NCBI RefSeq assembly: GCF_006385705.1
Contig: NZ_VFRQ01000002.1
Coordinates: forward strand, 1 to 64,000
Reading direction: 5' to 3'
Length of the DNA: 64,000 nt
Source: Pontibacter mangrovi
GTDB lineage: Bacteria; Bacteroidota; Bacteroidia; Cytophagales; Hymenobacteraceae
The position numbers and the translations under genes are program-made. This document shows positions 7,124 to 14,937 of this stretch, in pieces. Positions within the stretch are counted from its first letter, which is position 1; each line of letters opens with the position of its first letter. The notes beneath the pieces are model-generated. The model was not told the DNA's origin and searched no databases. It worked only from the letters and a program-made list of their open reading frames with translations.

Positions 7124-8362
7124 TTAATTAAACAGCAACTTAGCGTAAAATGAAGGCTGCCGGAATCGCTCCCGCAGGTCGACGTCGTTGAGCATGCAGG
7201 AGATGGTTTCGGCGAGGGCTTGGCTTTTGGATGCCCTGGAGGCCACCACGTCAAAAAGCCATGGGTAACGGAGCAGCTTTTGCAGGTGGCGGCTCAGGCG
7301 CAGTTCCTTCCAGAGGCGATTATACACGGCTTTATCGTAACCTTGCATGAATTGTGCAGAGAAATCCTGCTGCTGCAGGCACTTTGCCGCCTGCTCTGCC
7401 GCCCAGCGCCCACTGATCATGGCATTGCTGATGCCTTCACCGGTAAAAGGATCTATCAAGGCACCGGCATCGCCTAAGAGCATATAGTTATCGCCGGAGA
7501 TGATTCTTTTTCTAGAGCCCAGTGGCAAACCAAAGCCACGGATATCGTCCACCACCTCCGCGTTGGCAAAGCGCTTTTTAAGTTCGGAGTGCGATGCAAT
7601 CATGCGCTGCATCTCTTTTTTCAGGTTCACTTTTTTGCGGCTCACTGCGCTGCTCAGCATGCCCACCCCCACGTTAGCCTCGCCGTTGGGCAGCGGGAAA
7701 ATCCAGAAGTAGCCTGGCAGAAAGTCCTTGAAGAAATGGAGCTCTATAAAATTATCGGCATCCATACCGGCCACGCCTTTGTAGTAGGCCCGCAGGCCCG
7801 CGCAGTAATGCTCCGCTTCCTGCTCCAGCCCCGCCACATGCCTGGTAAAACCCGATTGCGCTCCGTTGGCCACGAGTAGCAATTTTGCCTGCACCAGCGC
7901 CTGCCCCTGCTTATCCGAAAGTATAAATCCGCCTTCCGGCATGCGTTCATACTTGGCCACGTCTACATTCTCCCGAAAGCCGATCTCCGGTCGTTGCCGC
8001 ACCTGCTCTATCAGAAAATCATCAAAATGAATGCGTTTGGAGATGAAGCCCGCGGGCGTATCCTGCTCCGGGTTATAGTTATACATGAACGGCACGCTCA
8101 GCTTATGCCCACCCGGCGATATAAAATGGATACCCCACGAGGGCAGCGCCTCCTGCTGCTCTCCGAGTTGCGCGGGCAGTTCCGGCGCGATGCGGCGCAG
8201 CTCGTTCACTACTTTGCCGCTCAGGGCATCGCCGCAAATCTTGTCGCGCGGAAAGGTGGCTTTATCTAACAGAAGCGAGGGAATGCCTTTGTTGGCAAGG
8301 TGCAGGGCAGCAGTGGCTCCGGCAGGCCCGGCGCCAAGTATGCAGATGTCGGTTTTGTGCAT
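7124..8362 (-). CDS. geranylgeranyl-reductase-like FAD-dependent oxidoreductase
   Basis: A 412-residue flavoprotein. The N-terminal dinucleotide-binding motif is ILGAGPAGATAALHLANKG (residues 8-26), followed by FPRDKICGDALS, the family's conserved segment. The second FAD motif is LLGDAGALIDPFTGEGI near 284-300. These match the geranylgeranyl reductase/CbrA-type family, whose members reduce isoprenoid double bonds or act on other hydrophobic substrates. The actual substrate is unknown. Candidates in this phylum are menaquinone or other isoprenoid chains, but this is inference. There is no signal peptide. It is convergent with the M61 gene and apparently monocistronic. Confidence 0.85.
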   Translation of the reverse strand: MHKTDICILGAGPAGATAALHLANKGIPSLLLDKATFPRDKICGDALSGKVVNELRRIAPELPAQLGEQQEALPSWGIHFISPGGHKLSVPFMYNYNPEQDTPAGFISKRIHFDDFLIEQVRQRPEIGFRENVDVAKYERMPEGGFILSDKQGQALVQAKLLLVANGAQSGFTRHVAGLEQEAEHYCAGLRAYYKGVAGMDADNFIELHFFKDFLPGYFWIFPLPNGEANVGVGMLSSAVSRKKVNLKKEMQRMIASHSELKKRFANAEVVDDIRGFGLPLGSRKRIISGDNYMLLGDAGALIDPFTGEGISNAMISGRWAAEQAAKCLQQQDFSAQFMQGYDKAVYNRLWKELRLSRHLQKLLRYPWLFDVVASRASKSQALAETISCMLNDVDLRERFRQPSFYAKLLFN

Positions 8363-8420
8363 GGTGAGTTGTAAAGCCTGCTAAAGATAACAGAAGCGGC
8401 CAAACGTCGCAAACCGGACA

Positions 8421-8452
8421 TAAAAAAGGGAAGCCCTATCAATAGGGCTTCC
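8421..8452 (-). terminator. intrinsic terminator of the Asn-rich small gene
   Basis: Perfect 11-bp stem GGAAGCCCTAT/ATAGGGCTTCC with a 2-nt loop. On the minus strand it is followed by CCTTTTTTATG. Confidence 0.88.
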
Positions 8453-8491
8453 TCTTCTACAGTTTTCATAGCTTATTTTGCGTGGAATGCC

Positions 8492-8692
8492 TTACTTTTT
8501 ATCGTACGGCATATTGTTACCGCCCTTTGCAAGGTTGCGGTTCGGGTTCTGCACTTTGGTTGCGTCTTTGTTCAGTGCATTGCGGTTCGGATTGTCGTCG
8601 ATTCTACCCATCGGCTTATTAGGGTCGGCCTGGTTCGGGTTATTCTTCTTCAACTCATCCTGTGTCTTTTTATTTTCGTTCTTGATGCTCAT
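8492..8692 (-). CDS. small Asn/Lys-rich hydrophilic protein, unknown function
   Basis: A 66-residue protein with no hydrophobic core, starting MSIKNENKKTQDELKKNN and containing repeated NPN-type turns (NPNQADPNKP, DDNPNRN, VQNPNRN). It is probably intrinsically disordered. The strong terminator immediately downstream and correct orientation favour a real gene. The frame on the opposite strand is hydrophobic, has no terminator or promoter and is probably a shadow. No family is recognised. Disordered stress or nucleic-acid-associated proteins are possible analogues, but nothing in the sequence proves this. Confidence 0.65.
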   Translation of the reverse strand: MSIKNENKKTQDELKKNNPNQADPNKPMGRIDDNPNRNALNKDATKVQNPNRNLAKGGNNMPYDKK

Positions 8693-8828
8693 AGCTTGTA
8701 TTCTTAACAGTGTCTAGTATAGTTTACCCCATTCGGCCATACTTTGTTGCACTTAGATGATATACATCCTCCTTTTAAACGCATTCAACGCCGCTTCAGA
8801 AGCATATAAATTGCACAATATCTAAAAC

Positions 8829-8857
8829 AAAAAAGGGAAGCCGAGGCCTCCCTTTTT
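8829..8857. terminator. bidirectional terminator after PfkB kinase
   Basis: Stem GGGAAGCC/GGCCTCCC (one mismatch) flanked by six A and five T. The downstream T run continues into TATACTTTATA. Confidence 0.82.
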
Positions 8858-8878
8858 ATACTTTATACGTTGCTATAC

Positions 8879-9802
8879 TTACTGCAGCACGGTGTCAAAC
8901 GCCACCAGGTCCACGAATTGCTGCACGCGGTTGTCGATCTCCTCCTGCGTCAGGTTCTTCAGGCGTTCCGTACCAAACTTCTCCACGCAGAACGAGGCCA
9001 TCGCTGAACCATGAATTACGGCGCGCTTCATACTCTCAAAGCTGATATCGTCGGTGCTGGCCAGGTAACCGATAAAGCCACCCGCGAAGGTATCGCCGGC
9101 TCCGGTTGGGTCGAACACCTCCTCCAGCGGCAGGGCAGGCGCGAAGAACACTTTCTCCTCGTGGAACAACAGAGCGCCGTGCTCGCCTTTTTTGATGATC
9201 AGGAACTTCGGCCCCATCGCCATGATCTTCTTGGCAGCTTTCACCAAAGAGTACTCACCGCTCAGCTGGCGCGCCTCCTCATCGTTGATCGAAAGCACAT
9301 CTATGAGTTTGATCGTCTCCTTCAGCTCCTCCAGGGCAATGTCCATCCAGAAGTTCATGGTGTCCATCACGATCAGCTTCGGGCGGTTGTTCAGGCGCTC
9401 GATCACGGTTTTCTGCACCTGCGGCGCCAGATTGCCCAGCATCAGGTATTCGCAGTTCTGGTAGCTCTCCGGGATGATCGGGTCAAAATCAGCCAGCACG
9501 TTCAGCTCGGTAGCCAGCGTTTCGCGGCTGTTCATGTCGTTAAAGTAGCGGCCAGACCAGAAGAACGATTTTTCATTCTCCTTCACCTGCACACCTTCGG
9601 TGCTGATGCTGCGCTGGTGCATCAGGGCCATGTGGTCCTGGTCGAAATCGCCGCCCACTACCGACACCACATTCACCGGCTTCACGAAGTATGAAGACGA
9701 CAAAGAAATATATGTGGCCGCACCGCCCACGATCTTATCTGTTTTTCCGAAGGGAGTCTCCAGCGCATCAAACGCCATCGAACCTACTACTACTAAGCTC
9801 AT
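8879..9802 (-). CDS. PfkB family carbohydrate kinase
   Basis: A 307-residue ribokinase-fold sugar kinase. The N-terminal MSLVVVGSMAFDALETPFG strand and GGAATYISLSSSYF are the substrate-binding part. The C-terminal signature DPTGAGDTFAGGFIGYL (about 231-247) holds the anion hole and catalytic Asp. NDEEARQLSGEYS matches the family's nucleotide-side helix. Substrate specificity is not readable; adenosine kinase-like, ribokinase-like and other sugar kinases share these motifs. It appears monocistronic with its own terminator. Confidence 0.9.
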   Translation of the reverse strand: MSLVVVGSMAFDALETPFGKTDKIVGGAATYISLSSSYFVKPVNVVSVVGGDFDQDHMALMHQRSISTEGVQVKENEKSFFWSGRYFNDMNSRETLATELNVLADFDPIIPESYQNCEYLMLGNLAPQVQKTVIERLNNRPKLIVMDTMNFWMDIALEELKETIKLIDVLSINDEEARQLSGEYSLVKAAKKIMAMGPKFLIIKKGEHGALLFHEEKVFFAPALPLEEVFDPTGAGDTFAGGFIGYLASTDDISFESMKRAVIHGSAMASFCVEKFGTERLKNLTQEEIDNRVQQFVDLVAFDTVLQ

Positions 9803-9908
9803 ATCTTTTAATTGTTTTTTGTCAAATTGTTTAATTGTTGAATGGTATTACTGATTCGTACTCGTGATCAACAATTTAACCATAAAGCAATTTAACCATT
9901 AAAATGAA

Positions 9909-9939
9909 AAAAGCCCTTGAAGGTTCGCTTCAAGGGCTT
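9909..9939 (-). terminator. terminator of tRNA-His
   Basis: Perfect 11-bp stem AAGCCCTTGAA/TTCAAGGGCTT directly abutting the CCA end of the tRNA on the minus strand, followed by TTTTTTCATTTT. Confidence 0.92.
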
Positions 9940-10016
9940 GGGGTGGAAGATGGGGCTCGAACCCACGACCCCCAGAATCACAATCTGGTGCTCTAACCTA
10001 CTGAGCTACAACCACC
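9939..10016 (-). tRNA. tRNA-His (anticodon GTG)
   Basis: The complement folds as a cloverleaf with anticodon loop TTGTGAT (anticodon GTG, stem CCAGA/TCTGG), D-arm TAGCTCAGTAGGTTAGAGC and T-arm GTGGG/CCCAT around TTCGAGC. It has the histidine-specific extra G at -1 opposite C73, and CCA is encoded. The acceptor stem shows two apparent U-U mismatches (5-68 and 6-67). It is a single-gene unit with its own promoter and terminator. Confidence 0.96.
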
Positions 10017-10034
10017 GTGTCTCATTTGAGTGTG

Positions 10035-10064
10035 CAAATATACGCAGGAAATGACACAATGCAA
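10035..10064 (-). promoter_or_regulatory. promoter of tRNA-His
   Basis: Minus strand TTG (10062-10064), exactly 19 nt, TATATTTG (10035-10042), 18 nt before the tRNA. Confidence 0.88.
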
Positions 10065-10172
10065 TACTCTAAGCGCATTTTTGCAGAAAAAATCTTAAGC
10101 ATCATCACTTAAAAAAGTTAACCAATTAAAGCAAAGACAGTTGCCATAGAGTAAACTTTGAAGTGAAACCTG

Positions 10173-10226
10173 CCCCTCCCAAGAGGGGAGTTAGGTACTA
10201 CGGAAAAATCCCCTCCTCAGAGGAGC
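10173..10226. repeat. two dispersed CCCCTC-type hairpins
   Basis: CCCCTC/GAGGGG (10173-10188), followed by AGTTAGGTACTA, then CTCCTC/GAGGAG-type (10214-10226). They resemble the elements at 5075 and 7074. Confidence 0.5.
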
Positions 10227-10233
10227 CCTATTT

Positions 10234-10368
10234 GCCGCAAGTTTGCAACTTGTGGCTTAACATGAGGCCAGTTTATAACTGGCGTATATCAAAACCATAC
10301 TTTCGGCAGTTACAAACTGCCGCCATACCCTACCACCAGTTACCGCTACGCTCAAACTGGCGGTATGG
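10234..10368. repeat. cluster of four AGTT/AACT palindromes (REP-like)
   Basis: GCCGCAAGTT/AACTTGTGGC (10234-10256, one mismatch), GCCAGTT/AACTGGC (10267-10283) and GGCAGTT/AACTGCC (10305-10321) each have a 3-nt loop. A fourth, CCAGTT/AACTGG (10336-10360), is nested in outer arms CCATACC/GGTATGG. All share an AGTT...AACT core, so they look like members of one REP-type family. No gene is present here. Confidence 0.75.
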
Positions 10369-10374
10369 TAGACA

Positions 10375-10743
10375 TTACCGACTCAGCTTACTCCCGCACC
10401 ACGGGCAGTAGTTGATCACCACCATCGTGGCGCTGCCGTTGTGCACCGGTATCCCGTAAAGCCCTTCGTCCCATTTGTTGATGATCACGTCCGGGTCATC
10501 ATACTTTGGCTCTCCCTCCTCATCCAGGCTTTGGTATACTTTGTCGGCCATCATCAGGCAGCAATAGCCTTCGTAGTCGAAGCCCTGGCTCTTTAGCTTT
10601 TCGGCAGTAGCCCAGTTATAGCACGCCTCGTCCTCATGTATGGCATCCACATAAGCCTCATACTCCTCCGACTGCACGACTTCCTCCGGCAGCTGCTTCC
10701 CGAAAAAGCGGGCGTGCAGCTCTTTAAACTTCTCCAGCTCCAT
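10375..10743 (-). CDS. small conserved hypothetical protein with C-terminal CxxC
   Basis: A 122-residue soluble, acidic protein. The N-terminal half is helical and charged (MELEKFKELHARFFGKQLPEE). The C-terminus has VVINYCPWCGSKLSR, a CPWCG knuckle typical of half a zinc ribbon. Another Cys pair (GYCCLMM) lies near the middle and might complete a metal site. There is no signal peptide. It begins 3 nt after the dihydroorotase stop codon, so the two are almost certainly cotranscribed. It may belong to a DUF of CPWCG-ending proteins (perhaps DUF6980), which I cannot confirm. Function unknown. Confidence 0.75.
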   Translation of the reverse strand: MELEKFKELHARFFGKQLPEEVVQSEEYEAYVDAIHEDEACYNWATAEKLKSQGFDYEGYCCLMMADKVYQSLDEEGEPKYDDPDVIINKWDEGLYGIPVHNGSATMVVINYCPWCGSKLSR

Positions 10744-10746
10744 ACT

Positions 10747-12081
10747 TTACCTGTCGAACAGCATTCGCTCGCCTTTCTTGCTCTCGTCAAACGTGCCGTT
10801 GGCAAAAGCCAGGTGCCCGGAAACAATGGTATGTGTAATGGAAGAGCTGAAGGTATGGCCCTCGAATGGCGACCAGCCGCACTTGTAGTAGGTATTTTCT
10901 TTCGTAACCGTATAGGGTTTGTTCAGGTCCACCAGCACCAGGTCGGCCCAGTAGCCTTCTCTAATATAGCCTCGCTCGCGCACGTTGAAAAGTATGGCCG
11001 GTGCATGGCTCATCTTCTCCACCATCTTCTCCAGCGGCAGTTTGCCTTCGCGCACAAACTCCAGCATCATCTGCAGCGAGTGCTGCACCAGCGGCACCCC
11101 GGACGGCGCTTTTTTATACTTGTTTTGCTTCTCTTCCCAGGTATGCGGCGCGTGGTCTGTGGCAATCACATCCAGTTTATCCTCCAGCAAGCCTTTCAGC
11201 AAACCCTCTTTGTGGCGATGCTCTTTGATAGCCGGGTTGCACTTGATCTGGGTGCCATAGGTATCGTAATCCTCCTTATCAAACCACAGGTGATGCACGC
11301 ATACTTCAGCGGTAATGCGCTTCTGCTCCAACGGAATGTCGTTTCGAAACAGTTTCAGTTCCTCCTCGGTCGAAATATGCAGAATATGCAGGCGCGTGTT
11401 GTGCTTCTCGGCCAGCTTCACGGCCAGGTAACTCGACTTAAAACAGGCTGTTTCGTTGCGGATCTCGGGGTGGCATTTTACCGGAATGTCCTCGCCATAC
11501 TTCTCCTCATATAAAGCCATGTTGTCGCGGATGGTCTGCTCGTCCTCGCAATGCACTGCAATCGGCAGTTTGGCTTTGGCAAATATCTCCTCCAGCGTTT
11601 CGGCGTTGTCGACCAACATGTTGCCGGTAGAGGAGCCCATAAAGATCTTGATGCCGCAGACGGTGTTGGGATTGGTGAGTAGCACCTCAGCCAGGTTATC
11701 GTTGGTGGCGCCCATGTAAAAGGAATAGTTCGCCAGCGAGGTCTCGGCCGCAATTTTATACTTGTCTTCCAGCAGCTCCTGCGTGGTGGCGTTCGGCACG
11801 GTGTTCGGCATCTCCATAAAAGAGGTGGTTCCGCCTGCCACAGCCGCACGGGCCTCTGTTTCAATAACGGCCTTGTGCGTCAGCCCCGGCTCCCGGAAAT
11901 GCACCTGATCGTCAATCACGCCAGGCAGCAAATGCAAACCGGTAGCGTCTATGGTTTCGTCAGCCTCGGCGGTTATACTTTGTCCGATCTGCGCGATGCG
12001 ACCGTTCTGCACCAGCACATCGGCAGTGGTTATACTTCCTTCGTTTACGAGTTGCGCGTTCTTTATGAGGATACTTTTCAT
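10747..12081 (-). CDS. pyrC: dihydroorotase
   Basis: A 444-residue amidohydrolase that interconverts carbamoyl aspartate and dihydroorotate in pyrimidine synthesis. Seen are GLHLLPGVIDDQVHFREPG (metal site, about 49-67), GGTTSFMEMPNT, HILHISTEEEL and ATDHAPHTWEEKQ, the type I dihydroorotase pattern. The usual HxH pair is QVH here, so one zinc ligand His is replaced by Gln. I recall the same substitution in other Bacteroidota enzymes. It precedes the CxxC small protein by 3 nt. An allantoinase or inactive paralogue is a lesser possibility. Confidence 0.85.
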   Translation of the reverse strand: MKSILIKNAQLVNEGSITTADVLVQNGRIAQIGQSITAEADETIDATGLHLLPGVIDDQVHFREPGLTHKAVIETEARAAVAGGTTSFMEMPNTVPNATTQELLEDKYKIAAETSLANYSFYMGATNDNLAEVLLTNPNTVCGIKIFMGSSTGNMLVDNAETLEEIFAKAKLPIAVHCEDEQTIRDNMALYEEKYGEDIPVKCHPEIRNETACFKSSYLAVKLAEKHNTRLHILHISTEEELKLFRNDIPLEQKRITAEVCVHHLWFDKEDYDTYGTQIKCNPAIKEHRHKEGLLKGLLEDKLDVIATDHAPHTWEEKQNKYKKAPSGVPLVQHSLQMMLEFVREGKLPLEKMVEKMSHAPAILFNVRERGYIREGYWADLVLVDLNKPYTVTKENTYYKCGWSPFEGHTFSSSITHTIVSGHLAFANGTFDESKKGERMLFDR

Positions 12082-12129
12082 GATGCTAAGATACGGAGAG
12101 AAGAGATAAGGAGTGAAGAATTTCTGGTT

Positions 12130-12750
12130 TTACTCACTAGCTGAAGTTAGTTTCTCATCAATAAGCTCTACCCATTTAATTTGTGCTTCCAACCATTCAT
12201 ACCTCTTCCATGCTTTAGAATACTCACCTTCTTTTTGGTAATCCTTTAATTCAAATTCATATTCTGAAGTGCCTTGCCTCATCTCTACTTCCTGAAAAGA
12301 GTAGTGACTTATACTTGCAGGCACGGATATGATTATCGCCCCATCGGCTTTTACCTTTCTAATGCCGATCTCAGTCTTTTGCAATATGGCTTTGTTGTTC
12401 TCATAAAACGAAAACACATCAGGAAGCTCCTTCAAACCCATTACATTTTCATAACAGCAGCTGATTTGCTTTAAATAGCTTTTTCCATCTTTTTGCCATA
12501 TGATTTTCGCATTTACACCTTCACCTTCGCAGGCGCAAGGAGGCTCCTGCCCCTTTTCATAAAGGATGTAGCAACCCACACAACCAGTAGTATAGATCAG
12601 AAAGGTGTCAACTTTACTTGTTACCAGCTCTTGCCGGGCTAGCTCAACCTTACCGTAAACATCAAACTTTGCCTCCTGCCCCTTTACTGATCCTAGTGTT
12701 AATATTGAAAAAGCTACCACGAGCAACATATTAAAGTATAACCGAGGCAT
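12130..12750 (-). CDS. exported Cys-rich protein of unknown function
   Basis: A 206-residue protein with a clear signal peptide (NMLLVVAFSILTLGSVKG, cut near QE). The mature part has clustered cysteines (TTGCVGCYILYEKG, PPCACEGEG, ISCCYEN) between residues 55 and 100, suggesting disulfides or a metal site, then a charged helical C-terminus. No family is recognised. Base composition is lower in GC than its neighbours, hinting at faster divergence or acquisition. It is divergent from the DEAD-box gene and apparently on its own. Confidence 0.7.
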   Translation of the reverse strand: MPRLYFNMLLVVAFSILTLGSVKGQEAKFDVYGKVELARQELVTSKVDTFLIYTTGCVGCYILYEKGQEPPCACEGEGVNAKIIWQKDGKSYLKQISCCYENVMGLKELPDVFSFYENNKAILQKTEIGIRKVKADGAIIISVPASISHYSFQEVEMRQGTSEYEFELKDYQKEGEYSKAWKRYEWLEAQIKWVELIDEKLTSASE

Positions 12751-12830
12751 AGAGCTTATTTTAGTTTAGCCTAAGATAAAACTAAATCCACGCATTCCAA
12801 TCCGTTTACCTCCCTCCCGCAAAAATCCCG

Positions 12831-12838
12831 TACCTTTG
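12831..12838 (+). promoter_or_regulatory. -7 box of the DEAD-box helicase promoter
   Basis: TACCTTTG followed by CATAG lies 30 nt before the start codon. No clear TTG sits at the -33 position, so only the -7 element is supported. Confidence 0.6.
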
Positions 12839-12867
12839 CATAGCAACACCAAGTATAAAATACCGCC

Positions 12868-14229
12868 ATGGCCGAAGAAGCAGAGAAAGAGATAACCACG
12901 TTCGAGGATTTTAAGCTGAACAAGCAGCTGCTGAACGCCATTGCCGAGGCCGGCTACGAAAAGCCCACGCCTATACAGCTGCAGGCCATCCCGCTGATCA
13001 TGGCGGGCCACGATATATTAGGAATCGCCCAGACTGGAACCGGTAAAACCGCCGCTTTCCTGCTGCCGCTGCTCATGAAGGTGAAGTATGCGCAGGGCCA
13101 GCACCCGCGCGCGCTCATCATCGCGCCTACCCGCGAGCTGGTGATGCAGATCGAGGAGAACATCACGCTGCTGGCCAAGTATACCGACATCCGCCACACG
13201 GCCATTTACGGCGGACTTGGCCCCAAAACACAGATCGAGAACATCAGCAAAGGCCTTGATATCCTGGTGTCCACGCCCAAACGCCTGATGGAGCTATACT
13301 TTAGAGGCGACCTGATTCTGAAAGACCTGAAAACGCTGATACTGGACGAGGCCGACAAGATGATGGACATGGGCTTTATGCCGCAGATCCGCCAGCTGCT
13401 GGAGGTGATTCCGCGCAAGCGCCAGAACCTGCTTTTCTCAGCTACCATGCCGGATAAGGTAGTGCAGCTGTCGGAGGAGTTTCTGGAGTTCCCGACGCGG
13501 GTAGAGATAACGCCGCAGGCCACGCCCGTGGAGACCGTGAGCCAAACTTTATATCGTGTTCCCAACCTGCGCACCAAAATAGAGCTGCTGGAGCACCTGA
13601 TCCAGGACAACGAAACGTTTAACCGCGTCATCATCTTCACGCGCAGCAAGAAGAACGCCGAGAGCGTGTCGAAGTTCCTGGAGCACCGCGATTATGGCGA
13701 GGTGCGCGCCATACATGGCAACAAAGGCCAGAACACGCGCATCAACTCCATGGAGGCTTTTAAAGGCGGCGAGGTGCGCTTTTTAGTGGCGACCGATGTG
13801 GCAGCCCGCGGCATCGACGTGACCATGGTGAGCCATGTGATCAACTTTGACGTGCCGCTGATCTACGAGGATTACGTGCACCGCATTGGCCGCACCGGCC
13901 GCGCCGAGAACGAAGGCGCCGCCATCACTTTCGCCACCGAAGCCGAGATGTACCACGTGCACAAAATCGAGAAGATCATCCGCATGCAAATACCGGAGGT
14001 GCCGATGCCGGCCGATGTGAAGGTTTTCGAGACGCCTTTTGAGGAGCAGCAGGAGATGGCCATGGAGATTGACCGCCAGAAGCGCCGCGAGAACCCGGAC
14101 TTCAAAGGCGCTTTCCATGAGAAGAAAGGCAAGCACAAGTCTAACTTCGCGAAAGGCAAGAAAGGCAAAGGCGACCCGAAGAACTCGTTTTGGCAGAAGA
14201 CCAAGAAAAAAGGAAGCCGGAAAAAATAG
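12868..14229 (+). CDS. DEAD-box ATP-dependent RNA helicase
   Basis: A 453-residue RNA helicase of the RhlE/CsdA-like group. Motifs in order: Q motif (PTPIQLQAIP), motif I AQTGTGKT (54-61), APTREL, motif II DEAD (160-163), SAT, ATDVAARGID, and motif VI HRIGRTGR (338-345). The last about 75 residues are a Lys/Arg-rich disordered tail likely binding RNA. Such proteins remodel RNA in ribosome assembly and cold growth; the exact substrate is not readable. It is monocistronic, with a -7 box upstream and a strong terminator after it. Confidence 0.95.
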   Translation: MAEEAEKEITTFEDFKLNKQLLNAIAEAGYEKPTPIQLQAIPLIMAGHDILGIAQTGTGKTAAFLLPLLMKVKYAQGQHPRALIIAPTRELVMQIEENITLLAKYTDIRHTAIYGGLGPKTQIENISKGLDILVSTPKRLMELYFRGDLILKDLKTLILDEADKMMDMGFMPQIRQLLEVIPRKRQNLLFSATMPDKVVQLSEEFLEFPTRVEITPQATPVETVSQTLYRVPNLRTKIELLEHLIQDNETFNRVIIFTRSKKNAESVSKFLEHRDYGEVRAIHGNKGQNTRINSMEAFKGGEVRFLVATDVAARGIDVTMVSHVINFDVPLIYEDYVHRIGRTGRAENEGAAITFATEAEMYHVHKIEKIIRMQIPEVPMPADVKVFETPFEEQQEMAMEIDRQKRRENPDFKGAFHEKKGKHKSNFAKGKKGKGDPKNSFWQKTKKKGSRKK

Positions 14230-14230
14230 A

Positions 14231-14257
14231 AAAAGCAGCCTAACCGGCTGCTTTTTT
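14231..14257. terminator. terminator of the DEAD-box helicase gene
   Basis: GCAGCC/GGCTGC stem with four A before and six T after. It can also serve the convergent membrane-protein gene. Confidence 0.9.
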
Positions 14258-14282
14258 GTTTATAGGCTTATACTTCTTGCGG

Positions 14283-14759
14283 CTACCAGAACCACAGCTT
14301 TATACTAACGAGCATGTTCTGCGCCACCTGTCCAAACTCAAAAACCATCAGGTTCAGGATAGCGCTCCAGAACACAGCGCTCCAGAGCATGTGGATAAAG
14401 ATATTTTTGCGGGGAGCCCCGAAAAGAGCCGCTACGATTGTCCCAAAAATAGGCGTGAGCAAAATGGGGGTAAGAAAGGCTACACCGGGCACGCCAAAAC
14501 GCTGCCATACCTGCACAATGCGCCGGCTCTTCTTATTAAAAACTGGTTGCCTGCGGGCGCGTCGCCGCGCCGAGAACCACTTAGAAGCCGCCCTGCCCAC
14601 TACCGAAAAGATCACGACACTCGTCATCATGCCGGCCACTGTCAGCAGCACCGTCTCTACGTAAGACAATCCCAGCGATGCTCCGGTAAGCGGCCCTCCA
14701 AAGAACTTGACCATGCTAACCAGGTAAACGGAAACGTATTTTATTACTTCAACCCACAC
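14283..14759 (-). CDS. small multi-pass membrane protein
   Basis: A 158-residue protein with about four hydrophobic segments: residues 5-25, 29-54, about 90-115 (GVPGVAFLTPILLTPIFGTIVAAL) and 122-145. A basic loop ARRRARRQPVFNKKSRR separates the pairs, positioning it in the cytoplasm. The ITPILLTPIFGTIVA pattern resembles the small multidrug export/YqaA-like membrane group, but similarity is only suggestive. It is convergent with the helicase gene. Function unknown. Confidence 0.75.
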   Translation of the reverse strand: MWVEVIKYVSVYLVSMVKFFGGPLTGASLGLSYVETVLLTVAGMMTSVVIFSVVGRAASKWFSARRRARRQPVFNKKSRRIVQVWQRFGVPGVAFLTPILLTPIFGTIVAALFGAPRKNIFIHMLWSAVFWSAILNLMVFEFGQVAQNMLVSIKLWFW

Positions 14760-14937
14760 AGATCTCTACACTAAAAAATTGCATTATAAAACTTCAAGAG
14801 GCTGGAATATTCCTTTATACGCAATTTGCAAAAATAAATACTATCAATTTTCCAACACCACGCTTCAATAAAACGCTAATTACCAGGTTTTTGCGCAGCC
14901 GCAGGTATAACAGGCTGCCCATGCCTTAAGTTCATGC

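Noticed and set aside
9939-10368. tRNA-His as an integration site for a mobile island
   Set aside because: No integrase, no direct repeat of the tRNA 3' end and no island-like genes nearby.
10234-10368. Palindrome cluster as a CRISPR array
   Set aside because: Units are imperfect palindromes of different sequence with irregular spacing and no identical direct repeats.
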